NCBI RefSeq assembly: GCF_003752175.1
Contig: NZ_RJVF01000002.1
Span: 1-64,000 of the forward strand
DNA: 64,000 nt
Source: Comamonas sp. BIGb0124
Lineage (GTDB): Bacteria; Pseudomonadota; Gammaproteobacteria; Burkholderiales; Burkholderiaceae_C
Direction: 5' to 3'
The number at the start of each line of letters is the position of its first letter. Position 1 is the stretch's first letter. This document shows, one piece after another, positions 35,966-44,367 of the stretch. The notes beneath the pieces were generated by a model. It saw nothing but the letters and a program-made list of their open reading frames with translations, had not been told where the DNA came from and made no database searches. The position numbers and the translations under genes are program-made.

Positions 35966-37936
35966 ATGAATCGTTATCCGATCTGGAAGTACCTGGTCAT
36001 CGTGGTCGCACTGCTCGTCGGTGTGCTCTATACGCTGCCCAATTTCTATGGCGAGGCGCCCGCCGTGCAGGTTTCCAGCGCCAAACCGACCGCCCCGGTC
36101 GACACAGCCACGCTGCAACGGGTCGAGCAGGTGCTGAGCCAGGCCGGCATCACGGCCGAGCAGATCACGCTCGACAGCGGTTCGATCCGCGCCCGGTTCA
36201 CCGATACCGACACCCAACTGCGCGCGCGCGACCTGATCCAGAACAGCCTGGTGCCCCAGGCCGATGATCCGGCTTACGTGGTCGCACTCAATCTGCTGTC
36301 GCGTTCGCCGGAGTGGCTGACCGCCATCGGCGCCCACCCCATGTATCTGGGCCTGGATCTGCGCGGCGGCGTGCATTTCATGCTGCAGATCGACATGCAG
36401 TCGGCACTCGCCAAGCGGGCCGAAGCCCTCACCGGCGACCTGCGCACCCTGCTGCGCGACAAGAACATCCGCCACAGCGGCATCAGCCGCAACAACCTCG
36501 GCATCGAGGTCTCGGTCCGCGACGAAGCCACGCTCAACGCCGTGCGCGACGTGATCGACCAGCAGTTGCCCGACCTCGCCTACACCACCGCGGCGGACGG
36601 CGGCGCCTACAAGCTGAGCGCCACCATCAAGCCGCAGGCGGCACGCAGCGTGCAGGATCTCGCGCTCAAGCAAAACATGACCACGCTGCACAACCGGATC
36701 AACGAACTCGGCGTGGCCGAGCCGGTGATCCAGCAGCAGGGCCTCGACCGCATCGTCGTCCAGCTCCCCGGCGTGCAGGACACGGCCAAAGCCAAGGACA
36801 TCCTCGGCCGCACCGCCACGCTCGAAATGCGCATGGTCGACGAAAGCAGTGCCGCCCGTGCCGCGGAAGCCGGCGGCGGCCCCGTGCCCTTCGGCAGCGA
36901 ACGTTACCTCGATCGCAACGGCACGCCCGTGATCGTGCAGCGCCAGGTCATCCTGACCGGCGAGAACCTGACCGATGCCCAGCCCAGCTTCGACCAGCAG
37001 ACCAACGAAGCCGTGGTCTCCCTGACGCTCGACGCCCAGGGTTCGCGGGTCTTCCGCGACCTCACCCGCCAGAATGTCGGCAAGCGCATGGCCCTGCTGC
37101 TGTTCGAAAAGGGCAAGGGCGAAGTCGTGACCGCCCCGGTGATCCGCGGCGAGATCGGCGGCGGACGCGTGCAGATCTCCGGCGCGATGACCACCCAGGA
37201 AGCCAACGACACCGCCCTGCTGCTGCGTGCCGGTTCGCTGGCCGCTCCCATGGAAATCATCGAGGAACGCACGGTCGGCCCCAGCCTGGGTGCCGAGAAC
37301 ATCGCCAAGGGCTTCCACAGCGTGCTGTGGGGCTTCGTGGCCATCCTGGTGTTCATGAGCCTGTACTACATGCTGTTCGGGCTGTTCTCGAGCGTGGCCA
37401 TGGCCGTCAACCTGCTGCTGCTGGTGGCCATCCTGTCCCTGCTGCAAGCCACCCTGACCCTGCCCGGCATCGCCGCCATGGCGCTGGCTCTGGGCATGGC
37501 GATCGACTCGAACGTGCTGATCAACGAGCGCATCCGCGAGGAACTGCGTGCGGGCGCCTCGCCGCAAGCCGCCATTCACGCCGGCTTCGATCGCGCCTGG
37601 GCCACCATTCTCGACTCCAACATCACGACGCTGATTGCCGCGCTGGCGCTGCTGGCCTTCGGCTCCGGCCCGGTGCGCGGCTTCGCCGTGGTGCACTCCA
37701 TCGGCATCGTGACCTCCATGTTCTCGGCGGTGTTCTTCATGCGCGGCCTGGTCAACCTCTGGTACGGACGCCAGCGCAAGCTCAAGAGCGTGTCCATCGG
37801 CCAGATCTGGAAGGCCGAAGGCCAGACCAGCGTGGCCGGACGCGGAACCTTCCAATCCGACGACGATGACGAAACGCCTGCAACGGCTGCCGGCATCCCG
37901 TCCAAGCCGGCCCGCCTGGCCGGCAAGACCAAGTAA
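35966..37936 (+). CDS. secD: Protein translocase subunit SecD
   Basis: Proton-driven accessory subunit of the Sec translocase that pulls secreted proteins across the membrane. 656 aa. TM1 near the N-terminus, then a large periplasmic P1 domain (GLDLRGGVHFMLQI; NRINELGVAEPVIQQQG) and a six-helix membrane domain with LGAENIAKGF, ALALGMAIDSNVLINERIREEL and FATILDSNITTLIAA-like WATILDSNITTLI. It has the usual extra length (P1 extension) of betaproteobacterial SecD. Acidic Gly/Asp-rich C-tail. 17 nt before secF; 177 nt after yajC. Confidence 0.97.
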   Translation: MNRYPIWKYLVIVVALLVGVLYTLPNFYGEAPAVQVSSAKPTAPVDTATLQRVEQVLSQAGITAEQITLDSGSIRARFTDTDTQLRARDLIQNSLVPQADDPAYVVALNLLSRSPEWLTAIGAHPMYLGLDLRGGVHFMLQIDMQSALAKRAEALTGDLRTLLRDKNIRHSGISRNNLGIEVSVRDEATLNAVRDVIDQQLPDLAYTTAADGGAYKLSATIKPQAARSVQDLALKQNMTTLHNRINELGVAEPVIQQQGLDRIVVQLPGVQDTAKAKDILGRTATLEMRMVDESSAARAAEAGGGPVPFGSERYLDRNGTPVIVQRQVILTGENLTDAQPSFDQQTNEAVVSLTLDAQGSRVFRDLTRQNVGKRMALLLFEKGKGEVVTAPVIRGEIGGGRVQISGAMTTQEANDTALLLRAGSLAAPMEIIEERTVGPSLGAENIAKGFHSVLWGFVAILVFMSLYYMLFGLFSSVAMAVNLLLLVAILSLLQATLTLPGIAAMALALGMAIDSNVLINERIREELRAGASPQAAIHAGFDRAWATILDSNITTLIAALALLAFGSGPVRGFAVVHSIGIVTSMFSAVFFMRGLVNLWYGRQRKLKSVSIGQIWKAEGQTSVAGRGTFQSDDDDETPATAAGIPSKPARLAGKTK

Positions 37937-37953
37937 CGAAAGGAAGGACGATC

Positions 37954-38907
37954 ATGGAATTCTTCCGCATCAAAAAAGACATCCCCTTCATGAAACACGC
38001 GTTGATCCTCAACGCGATTTCACTGATCACCTTTGTGCTGGCCGTCTTTTTCCTCGTGACGCGCGGCCTGCACCTGTCGGTGGAATTCACCGGCGGCACG
38101 GTGATGGAGGTCAACTACACCCAGTCGGCCGACCTCGGCAAGGTCCGGCAAGTCGTCAGCGGCCTGGGCTATGCCGACGACGTGCTGGTGCAGAACTTCG
38201 GAACCTCGCAAGACGTGATGATCCGCCTGCCCGTCAAGGCCGGCCAGACTTCCGCACAGCAGAGCGAGCTGGTGCTGAGCGCGCTGAAGACGGCAGACCC
38301 CGGCGTCAGCCTGCGCCGCACCGAGTTCGTCGGACCGCAGGTGGGCGAGGAGCTGGTCCACAACGGCCTGCTGGCCCTGCTGATGGTGGTGATCGGCATC
38401 TCGCTTTACCTGGCTTTCCGCTTCGAGTGGAAATTCGGTATCGCGGCGATCATCGCCAACCTGCACGACATCGTCATCATCCTGGGGTTCTTCGCTTTCT
38501 TCCAGTGGGAGTTCTCGCTGGCGGTGCTGGCGGCCATCCTCGCGGTACTGGGCTACTCGGTCAACGAGTCGGTGGTGATCTTCGACCGGATCCGGGAGGC
38601 CTTCCGCAAGTTCCGCAAGATGGACACGCCGCAGGTGATCAACCACGCCATCACCAGCACCATGAGCCGGACGATCATCACCCACGCCTCGACCGAGGCC
38701 ATGGTGCTGTCGATGTTCTTTTTCGGTGGACCGACGCTGCACTATTTCTCGCTGGCCCTGACCATCGGCATCGTGTTCGGCATCTACTCCTCGGTGTTCG
38801 TTTCTGCGGCGCTGGCCATGTGGCTGGGCGTCAAGCGCGAAGACCTGGTGAAGAACAACGGCAAGAAGATCGACCCCAACGACCCCCACTCGGGCGCGGT
38901 CGTCTGA
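37954..38907 (+). CDS. secF: Protein translocase subunit SecF
   Basis: Partner of SecD in proton-driven protein export. 317 aa, the usual size. TM1 (LILNAISLITFVLAVFFLV), short periplasmic domain with VEFTGGTVMEV, then TM segments with LYLAFRFEWKFGIAAIIANLHDIVI, ILAVLGYSVNESVVIFDRIRE and TRTIITH-like MSRTIITHASTEAMVLSMFFFGG, all SecF hallmarks. The last gene of yajC-secD-secF. Confidence 0.97.
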   Translation: MEFFRIKKDIPFMKHALILNAISLITFVLAVFFLVTRGLHLSVEFTGGTVMEVNYTQSADLGKVRQVVSGLGYADDVLVQNFGTSQDVMIRLPVKAGQTSAQQSELVLSALKTADPGVSLRRTEFVGPQVGEELVHNGLLALLMVVIGISLYLAFRFEWKFGIAAIIANLHDIVIILGFFAFFQWEFSLAVLAAILAVLGYSVNESVVIFDRIREAFRKFRKMDTPQVINHAITSTMSRTIITHASTEAMVLSMFFFGGPTLHYFSLALTIGIVFGIYSSVFVSAALAMWLGVKREDLVKNNGKKIDPNDPHSGAVV

Positions 38908-38995
38908 CCTTCACCCCGTGGATTCCTGGCGCCGCACCGCACGGTGCGCCGCCAGGGCCAGCGCTTTTTTCAGGCATCCTTTGACCCTCTGCCCC

Positions 38996-39844
38996 ATGAC
39001 TTCTTCGTTCATCCTCACCCTGGCCTGCCCGGACCGCACGGGCATCGTGCATGCCGTTTCCGGTTTTCTGCTCGAGCGGGGCGGCAACATCGAAGAAGCC
39101 GCGCAGTACAACGACACGGGCACGGGTCTGTTCTTCATGCGCGTGCAGTTTGCCTGCACCGACATCGACCATGCGACGCTCAAGGCCCAGCTCACGCCGC
39201 TGGCCGAGGAATTCAAGATGCGCTGGGCCCTGCACAACCGTGCCGAGCCCATGAAGACCGTGATCATGGTCAGCCGCCAGGGACATTGCCTCAACGACCT
39301 GCTGTTCCGCTTCAAGAGCGGCCTGCTGCCCATCGACATCCGGGCCATCATCAGCAACCACCGCGACTTCTACCAGTTGGCCGCGAGCTACAACATCCCT
39401 TTCCACCACGTGCCCGTGACGGCGGCCATCAAGGCGCAGGCCGAAGCGCGGCAGTTCGAGATCATCGAAGCCGAAGGTGCCGAACTGGTCGTGCTGGCGC
39501 GCTACATGCAAGTGCTGTCCAACGACCTCTGCGTCAAGCTGGCGGGCCGGGCCATCAACATCCACCACAGCTTCCTGCCCAGCTTCAAGGGTGCCAAGCC
39601 CTACTACCAGGCCCATGACCGCGGTGTGAAGCTGATCGGCGCCACCGCCCATTACGTCACCGCCGACCTCGACGAAGGCCCGATCATCGAGCAGGATGTG
39701 GCCCGCGCCGATCACACCGCCACCGTCGAAGACCTGACCGCCCGCGGCCAGGACACCGAAAGCCAGGTCCTTGCCCGTGCCGTGAAATGGCACAGCGAAC
39801 ACCGGGTGCTGCTCAACGGTCACAAGACGGTGGTGTTCAAGTAA
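38996..39844 (+). CDS. purU: Formyltetrahydrofolate deformylase
   Basis: Hydrolyses 10-formyl-THF to formate and THF, balancing one-carbon pools. 282 aa. N-terminal ACT-like domain (MTSSFILTLACPDRTGIVHAVSGFLLE) and a formyltransferase-like catalytic domain: RAIISNHRDF, FHHVPV, ARYMQVLS, INIHHSFLPSFKGAKPYYQAHDRGVKLIGATAHYVTADLDEGPIIEQDV, containing the catalytic Asn/His/Asp set. It is 88 nt after secF on the same strand but has no functional link to it. Convergent with the ridA gene. Confidence 0.96.
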   Translation: MTSSFILTLACPDRTGIVHAVSGFLLERGGNIEEAAQYNDTGTGLFFMRVQFACTDIDHATLKAQLTPLAEEFKMRWALHNRAEPMKTVIMVSRQGHCLNDLLFRFKSGLLPIDIRAIISNHRDFYQLAASYNIPFHHVPVTAAIKAQAEARQFEIIEAEGAELVVLARYMQVLSNDLCVKLAGRAINIHHSFLPSFKGAKPYYQAHDRGVKLIGATAHYVTADLDEGPIIEQDVARADHTATVEDLTARGQDTESQVLARAVKWHSEHRVLLNGHKTVVFK

Positions 39845-39878
39845 GGGCTGCGCCGGCGGCCTGCGCCGCACGGGCCGA

Positions 39879-40370
39879 CTATCCCACCTCGGCCATCACG
39901 TAGATCAGGACCGGCGAATCGAGGGCGGTCTGATAAAGGCCCAACGCCGAACGGGTATGCCGCCCCGAGGCGCCCAGCACCTCGTTGAACAGATCGGAGG
40001 CGCCGTCCAGCACGGTCGCATGATCGTGAAAACCTTCGCCGGTCTGAAGATGTCCATCGATGCGGACGATCTGCCGGATGCGGGTCAGATCGCCGACGGC
40101 ATGCTTCAACTGGGCCAGCGCACTCAAGGCGGCCAATTGCGCACAGGCGTAGCCCTGCTCGACCGACAGCCCTCCCGCTCCCCCGATCCGGCCGGTGTAC
40201 GCGAGGTGACCATACACCCCGTCGCGCCATGGAAACTGGCCCGAGGTATGAATCACGTTGCCCACGCGCAGCCACGGGGCATATTGACCGACGGCCTGCG
40301 GCGCAGCGCCCAGAGTCAGCCCCATTCTGGCCAGCCGGGCTTCCGGCAGCGAATTCGACGATTCGGTCAT
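39879..40370 (-). CDS. RidA family protein
   Basis: 163 aa. Longer RidA-type protein (LARMGLTLGAAPQAVGQYAPWLRVGNVIHTSGQFPW), with QGYACAQLAALSALAQLKHAVGDLTRI and the C-terminal Arg in HTRSALGLYQ, aligned with the enamine-deaminating Arg105 of E. coli RidA. Classical RidA hydrolyses reactive enamine/imine intermediates of amino acid catabolism; this subgroup's substrate is not known. Its ATG overlaps the stop of the cupin gene as ATGA, so it is coupled to it. It is the last gene of the predicted SBP-cupin-ridA transcript controlled by the shared operator. Confidence 0.88.
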   Translation of the reverse strand: MTESSNSLPEARLARMGLTLGAAPQAVGQYAPWLRVGNVIHTSGQFPWRDGVYGHLAYTGRIGGAGGLSVEQGYACAQLAALSALAQLKHAVGDLTRIRQIVRIDGHLQTGEGFHDHATVLDGASDLFNEVLGASGRHTRSALGLYQTALDSPVLIYVMAEVG

Positions 40371-40840
40371 GAGCACACCTCCATGCGGGTATTCGGGGCG
40401 CTCGGCCGGCTGGCCGGCTCCACAGACGCCTTCTCGACAAATTCGACCGTGATGAAACTCAGCGGTGCATCTCCCACGTTGTGCAGGTCATGCACGAGAT
40501 ACTCGCCGGGCGCAAACGCCACATGCCGCGTCTGTCCCTGGCTGTAGACGACCCGGCGGGTCCGGCCATCGTGGCTGTGCTGAATGCTGCGTCCCTCGCA
40601 GAGAGCCGTCCAGAAGTAGTCGCTGTCGTGCCGGTGGAAGCCGATGCGCTCGCCGGGCTGCAGCACGATGGACCAGACCTTCACACGCTCGGATGCACTG
40701 AGCAGTTTCTGGCCGACCTGGGTGTTCGCCATGCCGTGCAGCAGCTCGTCCCGGAGGGCGTCGCTCCAGCCCTCGAAGTTTTCACCCATCAGGATCTCGT
40801 CCGGTGGAGGCACCGGGACATTCTTTGCGGTTTGCAACAT
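40367..40840 (-). CDS. Cupin domain-containing protein
   Basis: 157 aa, single cupin. Cupin motif 1-like GERIGFHRHDSDYFWTALCEG and motif 2 FAPGEYLVHDLHNVGDAPLSFITVEF with His ligands, so a metal-binding beta barrel is likely. Substrate unknown; often such proteins act on small acids, amines or sugars. ATG 40840 is preceded by AAGGAG. 37 nt after the OpuAC-type protein and overlapping ridA by ATGA, in one operon. Confidence 0.8.
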   Translation of the reverse strand: MLQTAKNVPVPPPDEILMGENFEGWSDALRDELLHGMANTQVGQKLLSASERVKVWSIVLQPGERIGFHRHDSDYFWTALCEGRSIQHSHDGRTRRVVYSQGQTRHVAFAPGEYLVHDLHNVGDAPLSFITVEFVEKASVEPASRPSAPNTRMEVCS

Positions 40841-40877
40841 CGTTTTCTCCTTGTCGTTGAACACCCAACACACTCGA

Positions 40878-41789
40878 TCAACCCCAGGCCGCCACGGTGG
40901 CGGGGTTCTCATCCATCCATTGCCGGGCGGCATCCAGAGCGGACCGGCCGTCGCGCGCCATGCGGTCGTCGAGATTCGCCACCACGGCGTTGCCCAGCCT
41001 CATGCGCTGCAGGGTGGCCAGCGTGCGCTCGGGCAGCAAGGGCAAGGCGGCCCGGCGCACCACCAGCGTCGCGGCGTCCTTGCCGCGCAGCAGGCCGTGG
41101 GGCTCAGCCAGCTCGCGGATGCGGTAGCGGTTGTGCAGATACTGCGGGTGCCATAGGGGCACCACGGCCCAGCGCCCCTGCGCGACGGCCTGCTCGAAGG
41201 CATCGGTGCAGTCTTTCAAAGATCCGTTGCGGAACATGTAGCCTGCGGCATCCAGGCCGTAGCGCGCGAAGATCTCACGCGAAAACCGGCTGATACCGGC
41301 GCCCGGACCGATGCCCTGGATCAGGGGGTTCATGCGGGCGACGACTTCGGGCTTGAGCAGATCGGCCACTTCACGCACGTCGGACTCGGGCACGGTATCC
41401 GGTACGCCCCACAGCGCATAAGGCTCGTAGAGCGCCCCCAGCTTGACGAGATCGGTCTCGTACGGACGGATGTACTCGCCATGGCTGCCCGGCAGCCATG
41501 CGGAGACGGCCATGTCGATACGGCCCTCGCCCAGCATCCGGTAGATCTGTTCATGGGGCGCCTGGACGACGGAATGCGCGACGCCGTCGCGCATGAGAAT
41601 GCGGCGCACGACCCCGGCGCTGGCGGCGTGGAAACTCAGCGCGATCTCCCCCAGCACCAGCGGCCTGCTGGCGACAGCCAGGCCGGGCTGCAGGCTCTGG
41701 GCATGCGCCACGGACGTCAGGCCGGCGGCCATGCCGGTCAACAGCAGACGGCGGCGGCGATCGATACGAGCGACAACGACGGGAGACAT
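40878..41789 (-). CDS. OpuAC-type substrate-binding protein (glycine betaine/quaternary amine-like), orphan
   Basis: 303 aa. Signal peptide with twin basic residues (DRRRRLLLTGMAAGLTSVAHA), possibly Tat-type. OpuAC/ProX-like binding-protein core: LGEIALSFHAASAGVV, SAWLPGSHGEYIRPYETDLVKLG, GIGPGAGISRFSREIFARYGLD, VVPLWHPQYLHNRYRIREL. The aromatic WLPGSH and LWHPQY segments are where quaternary-amine ligands bind in this family, but the true ligand is unknown. No ATPase or permease of its own type is near. The ATG at 41789 follows AAGGAA, and the start lies 38 nt from a TATCGT -10 and 74 nt from the GTTG-N9-CAAC operator. Confidence 0.82.
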   Translation of the reverse strand: MSPVVVARIDRRRRLLLTGMAAGLTSVAHAQSLQPGLAVASRPLVLGEIALSFHAASAGVVRRILMRDGVAHSVVQAPHEQIYRMLGEGRIDMAVSAWLPGSHGEYIRPYETDLVKLGALYEPYALWGVPDTVPESDVREVADLLKPEVVARMNPLIQGIGPGAGISRFSREIFARYGLDAAGYMFRNGSLKDCTDAFEQAVAQGRWAVVPLWHPQYLHNRYRIRELAEPHGLLRGKDAATLVVRRAALPLLPERTLATLQRMRLGNAVVANLDDRMARDGRSALDAARQWMDENPATVAAWG

Positions 41790-41826
41790 GGTGATTCCTT
41801 GCAAGATCCTGTTCGAGAGAGACTTC

Positions 41827-41879
41827 ACGATAGGCGCACGCGGCCATGGCGACCCCCGACCCGTTGAGCAATGCGCAAC
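41827..41879 (-). promoter_or_regulatory. Promoter module of the OpuAC-cupin-ridA unit
   Basis: On the minus strand: GTTGCGCATTGCTCAAC (41879-41863), 27 nt, then GCCTATCGT (41835-41827), which looks like a -10 (TATCGT). A -35 is not recognisable, as expected for an activator-dependent promoter. The same two-part arrangement recurs upstream of livH (47641-47693) with identical spacing. Confidence 0.6.
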
Positions 41880-41899
41880 GGCCCGCAGGTCGCGGGTAA

Positions 41900-42745
41900 T
41901 CACCGAGTCGTCGGCCGCGTCGTGGTCAACAGGGTGGACAGGGCCCGTGCGGCCTCGCGTACCGCCGCCACGCAGACATGCTGGCCACGGATGCCCTGCG
42001 GATGCAAGGGCGCCCGCATCGAAATGCCGATCGAGGCCATCGGGTAACCGCTGTTGTCGAGGACCGGCGAGGCGACGCAGCCGATGTCGGGGTTGTTCTC
42101 GCGGTCGTCGAACGCCACACGATCGCGGCGTATGCTCCGGAGCTCCACATGCAGTTGCTCGGACGAGGTCAAGGTGCGCGGCGTCCGGGCGTGCCACCCC
42201 ATGCGTGTGACGACTCGCTGGAGGATCACGATGGGCAGAAACGCCACGATGGCCTTGCCGACGGCAGAACAGTAGAGGGGCTCCCAGTCGCCGGGCGTCT
42301 GCCGCACGGAGGCCGGCGCCTCGGCTTCCTTGACTTCGACCAGGACGACGCGGTCGTCACGCAGAACCGCCAGATGCGCGGTATGCCCCGTCACGCGGCG
42401 CAAGTGGCGCAGATGCGGTCGAGCCAGCTCCAGCATCTTCCGGCTGGCATCCGACCCCTGCGTCCACAGCGCCACACGCTCACCGGCCCCGTAGGTGCGC
42501 GTCACGGGGTCGCGGACCAGGACTTCGTGGCGCAACAAGGTCGCGAGAAAACGCGAGGCCGAGCTCTTGTCGATGCCCATCGCGTCTGCGACCTGCTGCA
42601 GGCGGGGCCGTTCGGGCGCCCGCAGCACCCAGTCGAGAATCGCCAATCCCTTGTCGAAAGACTTGATGAGCACGGGAGACGTTGCGGTCTTCACGCCGGG
42701 TCGCCACGGGGTCGCGGCGGGCGAAGTGTTCAAGGAATGGACCAT
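41900..42745 (-). CDS. IclR family transcriptional regulator
   Basis: 281 aa. N-terminal winged HTH (IKSFDKGLAILDWVLRAPERPRLQQVADAMGIDKSSASRFLATLLRHEVL) and C-terminal IclR effector domain (HLAVLRDDRVVLVEVKE... CSAVGKAIVAFLP ... DIGCVASPVLDNSGYPMASIGISM). The ATG at 42745 is chosen; a start at 42763 would add six residues and lie inside a large inverted repeat. It lies between the liv genes and the OpuAC unit in the same direction, so it is the obvious candidate regulator of both and of itself. Confidence 0.92.
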   Translation of the reverse strand: MVHSLNTSPAATPWRPGVKTATSPVLIKSFDKGLAILDWVLRAPERPRLQQVADAMGIDKSSASRFLATLLRHEVLVRDPVTRTYGAGERVALWTQGSDASRKMLELARPHLRHLRRVTGHTAHLAVLRDDRVVLVEVKEAEAPASVRQTPGDWEPLYCSAVGKAIVAFLPIVILQRVVTRMGWHARTPRTLTSSEQLHVELRSIRRDRVAFDDRENNPDIGCVASPVLDNSGYPMASIGISMRAPLHPQGIRGQHVCVAAVREAARALSTLLTTTRPTTR

Positions 42746-42748
42746 GAT

Positions 42749-42818
42749 GGAATCGGAAAACACCGGAAGCAGGTTGTGGATCTGATGCCCAGTGGATCAC
42801 AATGAACTTTCCGATTCC
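42749..42818. promoter_or_regulatory. 11-bp inverted repeat over the iclR start
   Basis: GGAATCGGAAA (42749-42759) and TTTCCGATTCC (42808-42818) form a perfect inverted repeat with 48 bp between. IclR-family proteins bind TGGAA/TTCCA-like dyads, so autoregulation is plausible. Confidence 0.45.
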
Positions 42819-42877
42819 AGCCACCGAATGCCTTCACGACTTTCACATCGATCCAGCCGTTATCCCTTTCGGTTGGA

Positions 42878-43594
42878 TCACTGATTTTCGGCCAGCCCGA
42901 GATAACGCTCCTGTGCAGCCATGTCCTGCGCGAAGACTTCGACCCGGGCCTCGTGTTCGATGCGTCCGGACACCATGACCGCCACGCGATCGGCGACCCG
43001 CAGCGCCATCCCCAGGTTCTGTTCGACCAGCAGCAACGTCATGCCGTCTTCCGCCATCAACTGCTGCATCAGCGTGACCCACTGCTCGACGACCAGAGGC
43101 GAAAGGCCTTCGGACGGTTCATCCAGAATGAGCAAGGTAGGCAGCCTGAGCAAGGCCCGGGCAAATGCCAGCATCTGCTGTTCTCCGCCCGACAGCTTCG
43201 AGGCCCCGCTGCGGCGCCGCTCGGCCAGACGGGGGAAAGCCTCGTAGACACGCGGAACCGTCCAGCGGCCTGTCCGGCTCTTCTCGGCCAGGAAAAGATG
43301 CTGCTCGACCGTGAGCGAAGGCCACAGCCGCCGCCCCTGCGGCACGATGGCCACGCCTCGTCGTTCCATCTCGTGCGGTGCACATGCCGAGACCTCTTCT
43401 CCACGCAGGAACATCGAGCCTTCGCATGCCCGGGCCATGCCCATCACCGCATGACACAGCGTGGACTTGCCCACGCCATTGCGTCCCACCAGAGCCAGGC
43501 ACCCGCCGGCGACATCGAGATCGACGCCGTGCAGGATGCGGGTCTGGCCCATTTGCACCTTCAGCCCGGCCAGGCGCAGCAGCGGATCAGCCAT
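42878..43594 (-). CDS. Branched-chain amino acid-type ABC transporter ATP-binding protein (LivF-like)
   Basis: 238 aa. Walker A GRNGVGKST, Q-loop VPQGRRLWPSLTV, signature LSGGEQQM, Walker B LLILDEPSEGL and switch His replaced by Gln in LLVEQNL, as is usual for LivF. It overlaps livG by 8 nt. Last structural gene of the transporter operon; the iclR start follows 132 nt downstream. Confidence 0.93.
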   Translation of the reverse strand: MADPLLRLAGLKVQMGQTRILHGVDLDVAGGCLALVGRNGVGKSTLCHAVMGMARACEGSMFLRGEEVSACAPHEMERRGVAIVPQGRRLWPSLTVEQHLFLAEKSRTGRWTVPRVYEAFPRLAERRRSGASKLSGGEQQMLAFARALLRLPTLLILDEPSEGLSPLVVEQWVTLMQQLMAEDGMTLLLVEQNLGMALRVADRVAVMVSGRIEHEARVEVFAQDMAAQERYLGLAENQ

Positions 43595-44339
43595 GTGCGG
43601 CTCCCAGGTAGATGTCGCGCACGACCGGGTTGGAGCGGATATCCTGCGGGAAGCCCTCGGCGACCACACGACCGTCGCGCATCACCGTCACCGAGTCGGC
43701 CAAGGCCAACGCGATATCCATGTCGTGCTCGATCATCAGCACGGTCATCTCGCGCGGCAGATCCCGAATCAATTGCCGCAGCATGGGCCTGTCGCCCGGC
43801 GACAGGCCTGCGGCGGGTTCGTCGAGCAAGAGCAGCCGAGGCCGCTGGATCAATGCCATGCCGACCTCGAGCTGCCTGCGCTGGCCATGGGACAACAGCC
43901 CGGCCGGGCATTCCAGCGCCGCCGCCAGCCCCACCCGCTCGGCATAGCGGCAGGTGTCCCGCTGCGACTGCGCAGTTCCCGCCGGTGCGTGGATGCGCCA
44001 CTGCCGCCCCTGCGTACCGGACCGCGCCAGATCCAGGTTCTGCCGCACGCTCAGGCTTTCGAACAGCAACGACGACTGGAAGGAGCGTGCGATCCCCATG
44101 CGGGCACGCCGATGCACGGATGTCCGTCCCAGCAAGCGGCCGAACAATCGCATGCGCCCTTCCGTCGCCTGGATCTCGCCCGCGATGAGATTGAACAGCG
44201 TGGTCTTGCCGGCCCCATTGGTGCCCAGCAGCGCACGGCGCTCTCCTTGTTCGACCCGCATGTCCACACCGTCGATCGCACGGATCGACCCGAAGCGCTT
44301 GACGATGCGCTGTAATTCCAGAGCCGGCTCGCCTGTCAT
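43587..44339 (-). CDS. Branched-chain amino acid-type ABC transporter ATP-binding protein (LivG-like)
   Basis: 250 aa. Walker A GTNGAGKTT, Q-loop RSFQSSLLFESLSV, a signature-like LLSHGQRRQLEV (with HGQ for the usual SGGQ), Walker B LLLLDEPAAGLS, switch His in LMIEHDMDIAL. The C-terminal NPVVRDIYLG is typical of LivG. Follows the binding-protein gene after about 28 nt. Confidence 0.93.
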   Translation of the reverse strand: MTGEPALELQRIVKRFGSIRAIDGVDMRVEQGERRALLGTNGAGKTTLFNLIAGEIQATEGRMRLFGRLLGRTSVHRRARMGIARSFQSSLLFESLSVRQNLDLARSGTQGRQWRIHAPAGTAQSQRDTCRYAERVGLAAALECPAGLLSHGQRRQLEVGMALIQRPRLLLLDEPAAGLSPGDRPMLRQLIRDLPREMTVLMIEHDMDIALALADSVTVMRDGRVVAEGFPQDIRSNPVVRDIYLGAAHG

Positions 44340-44367
44340 GGGTTCCTTCGAAGGGGTTGAACGGATT

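Noticed and set aside
35138-37855. A 905-codon minus-strand frame opposite yajC and secD
   Set aside because: Antisense shadow; secD and yajC are certain on the plus strand.
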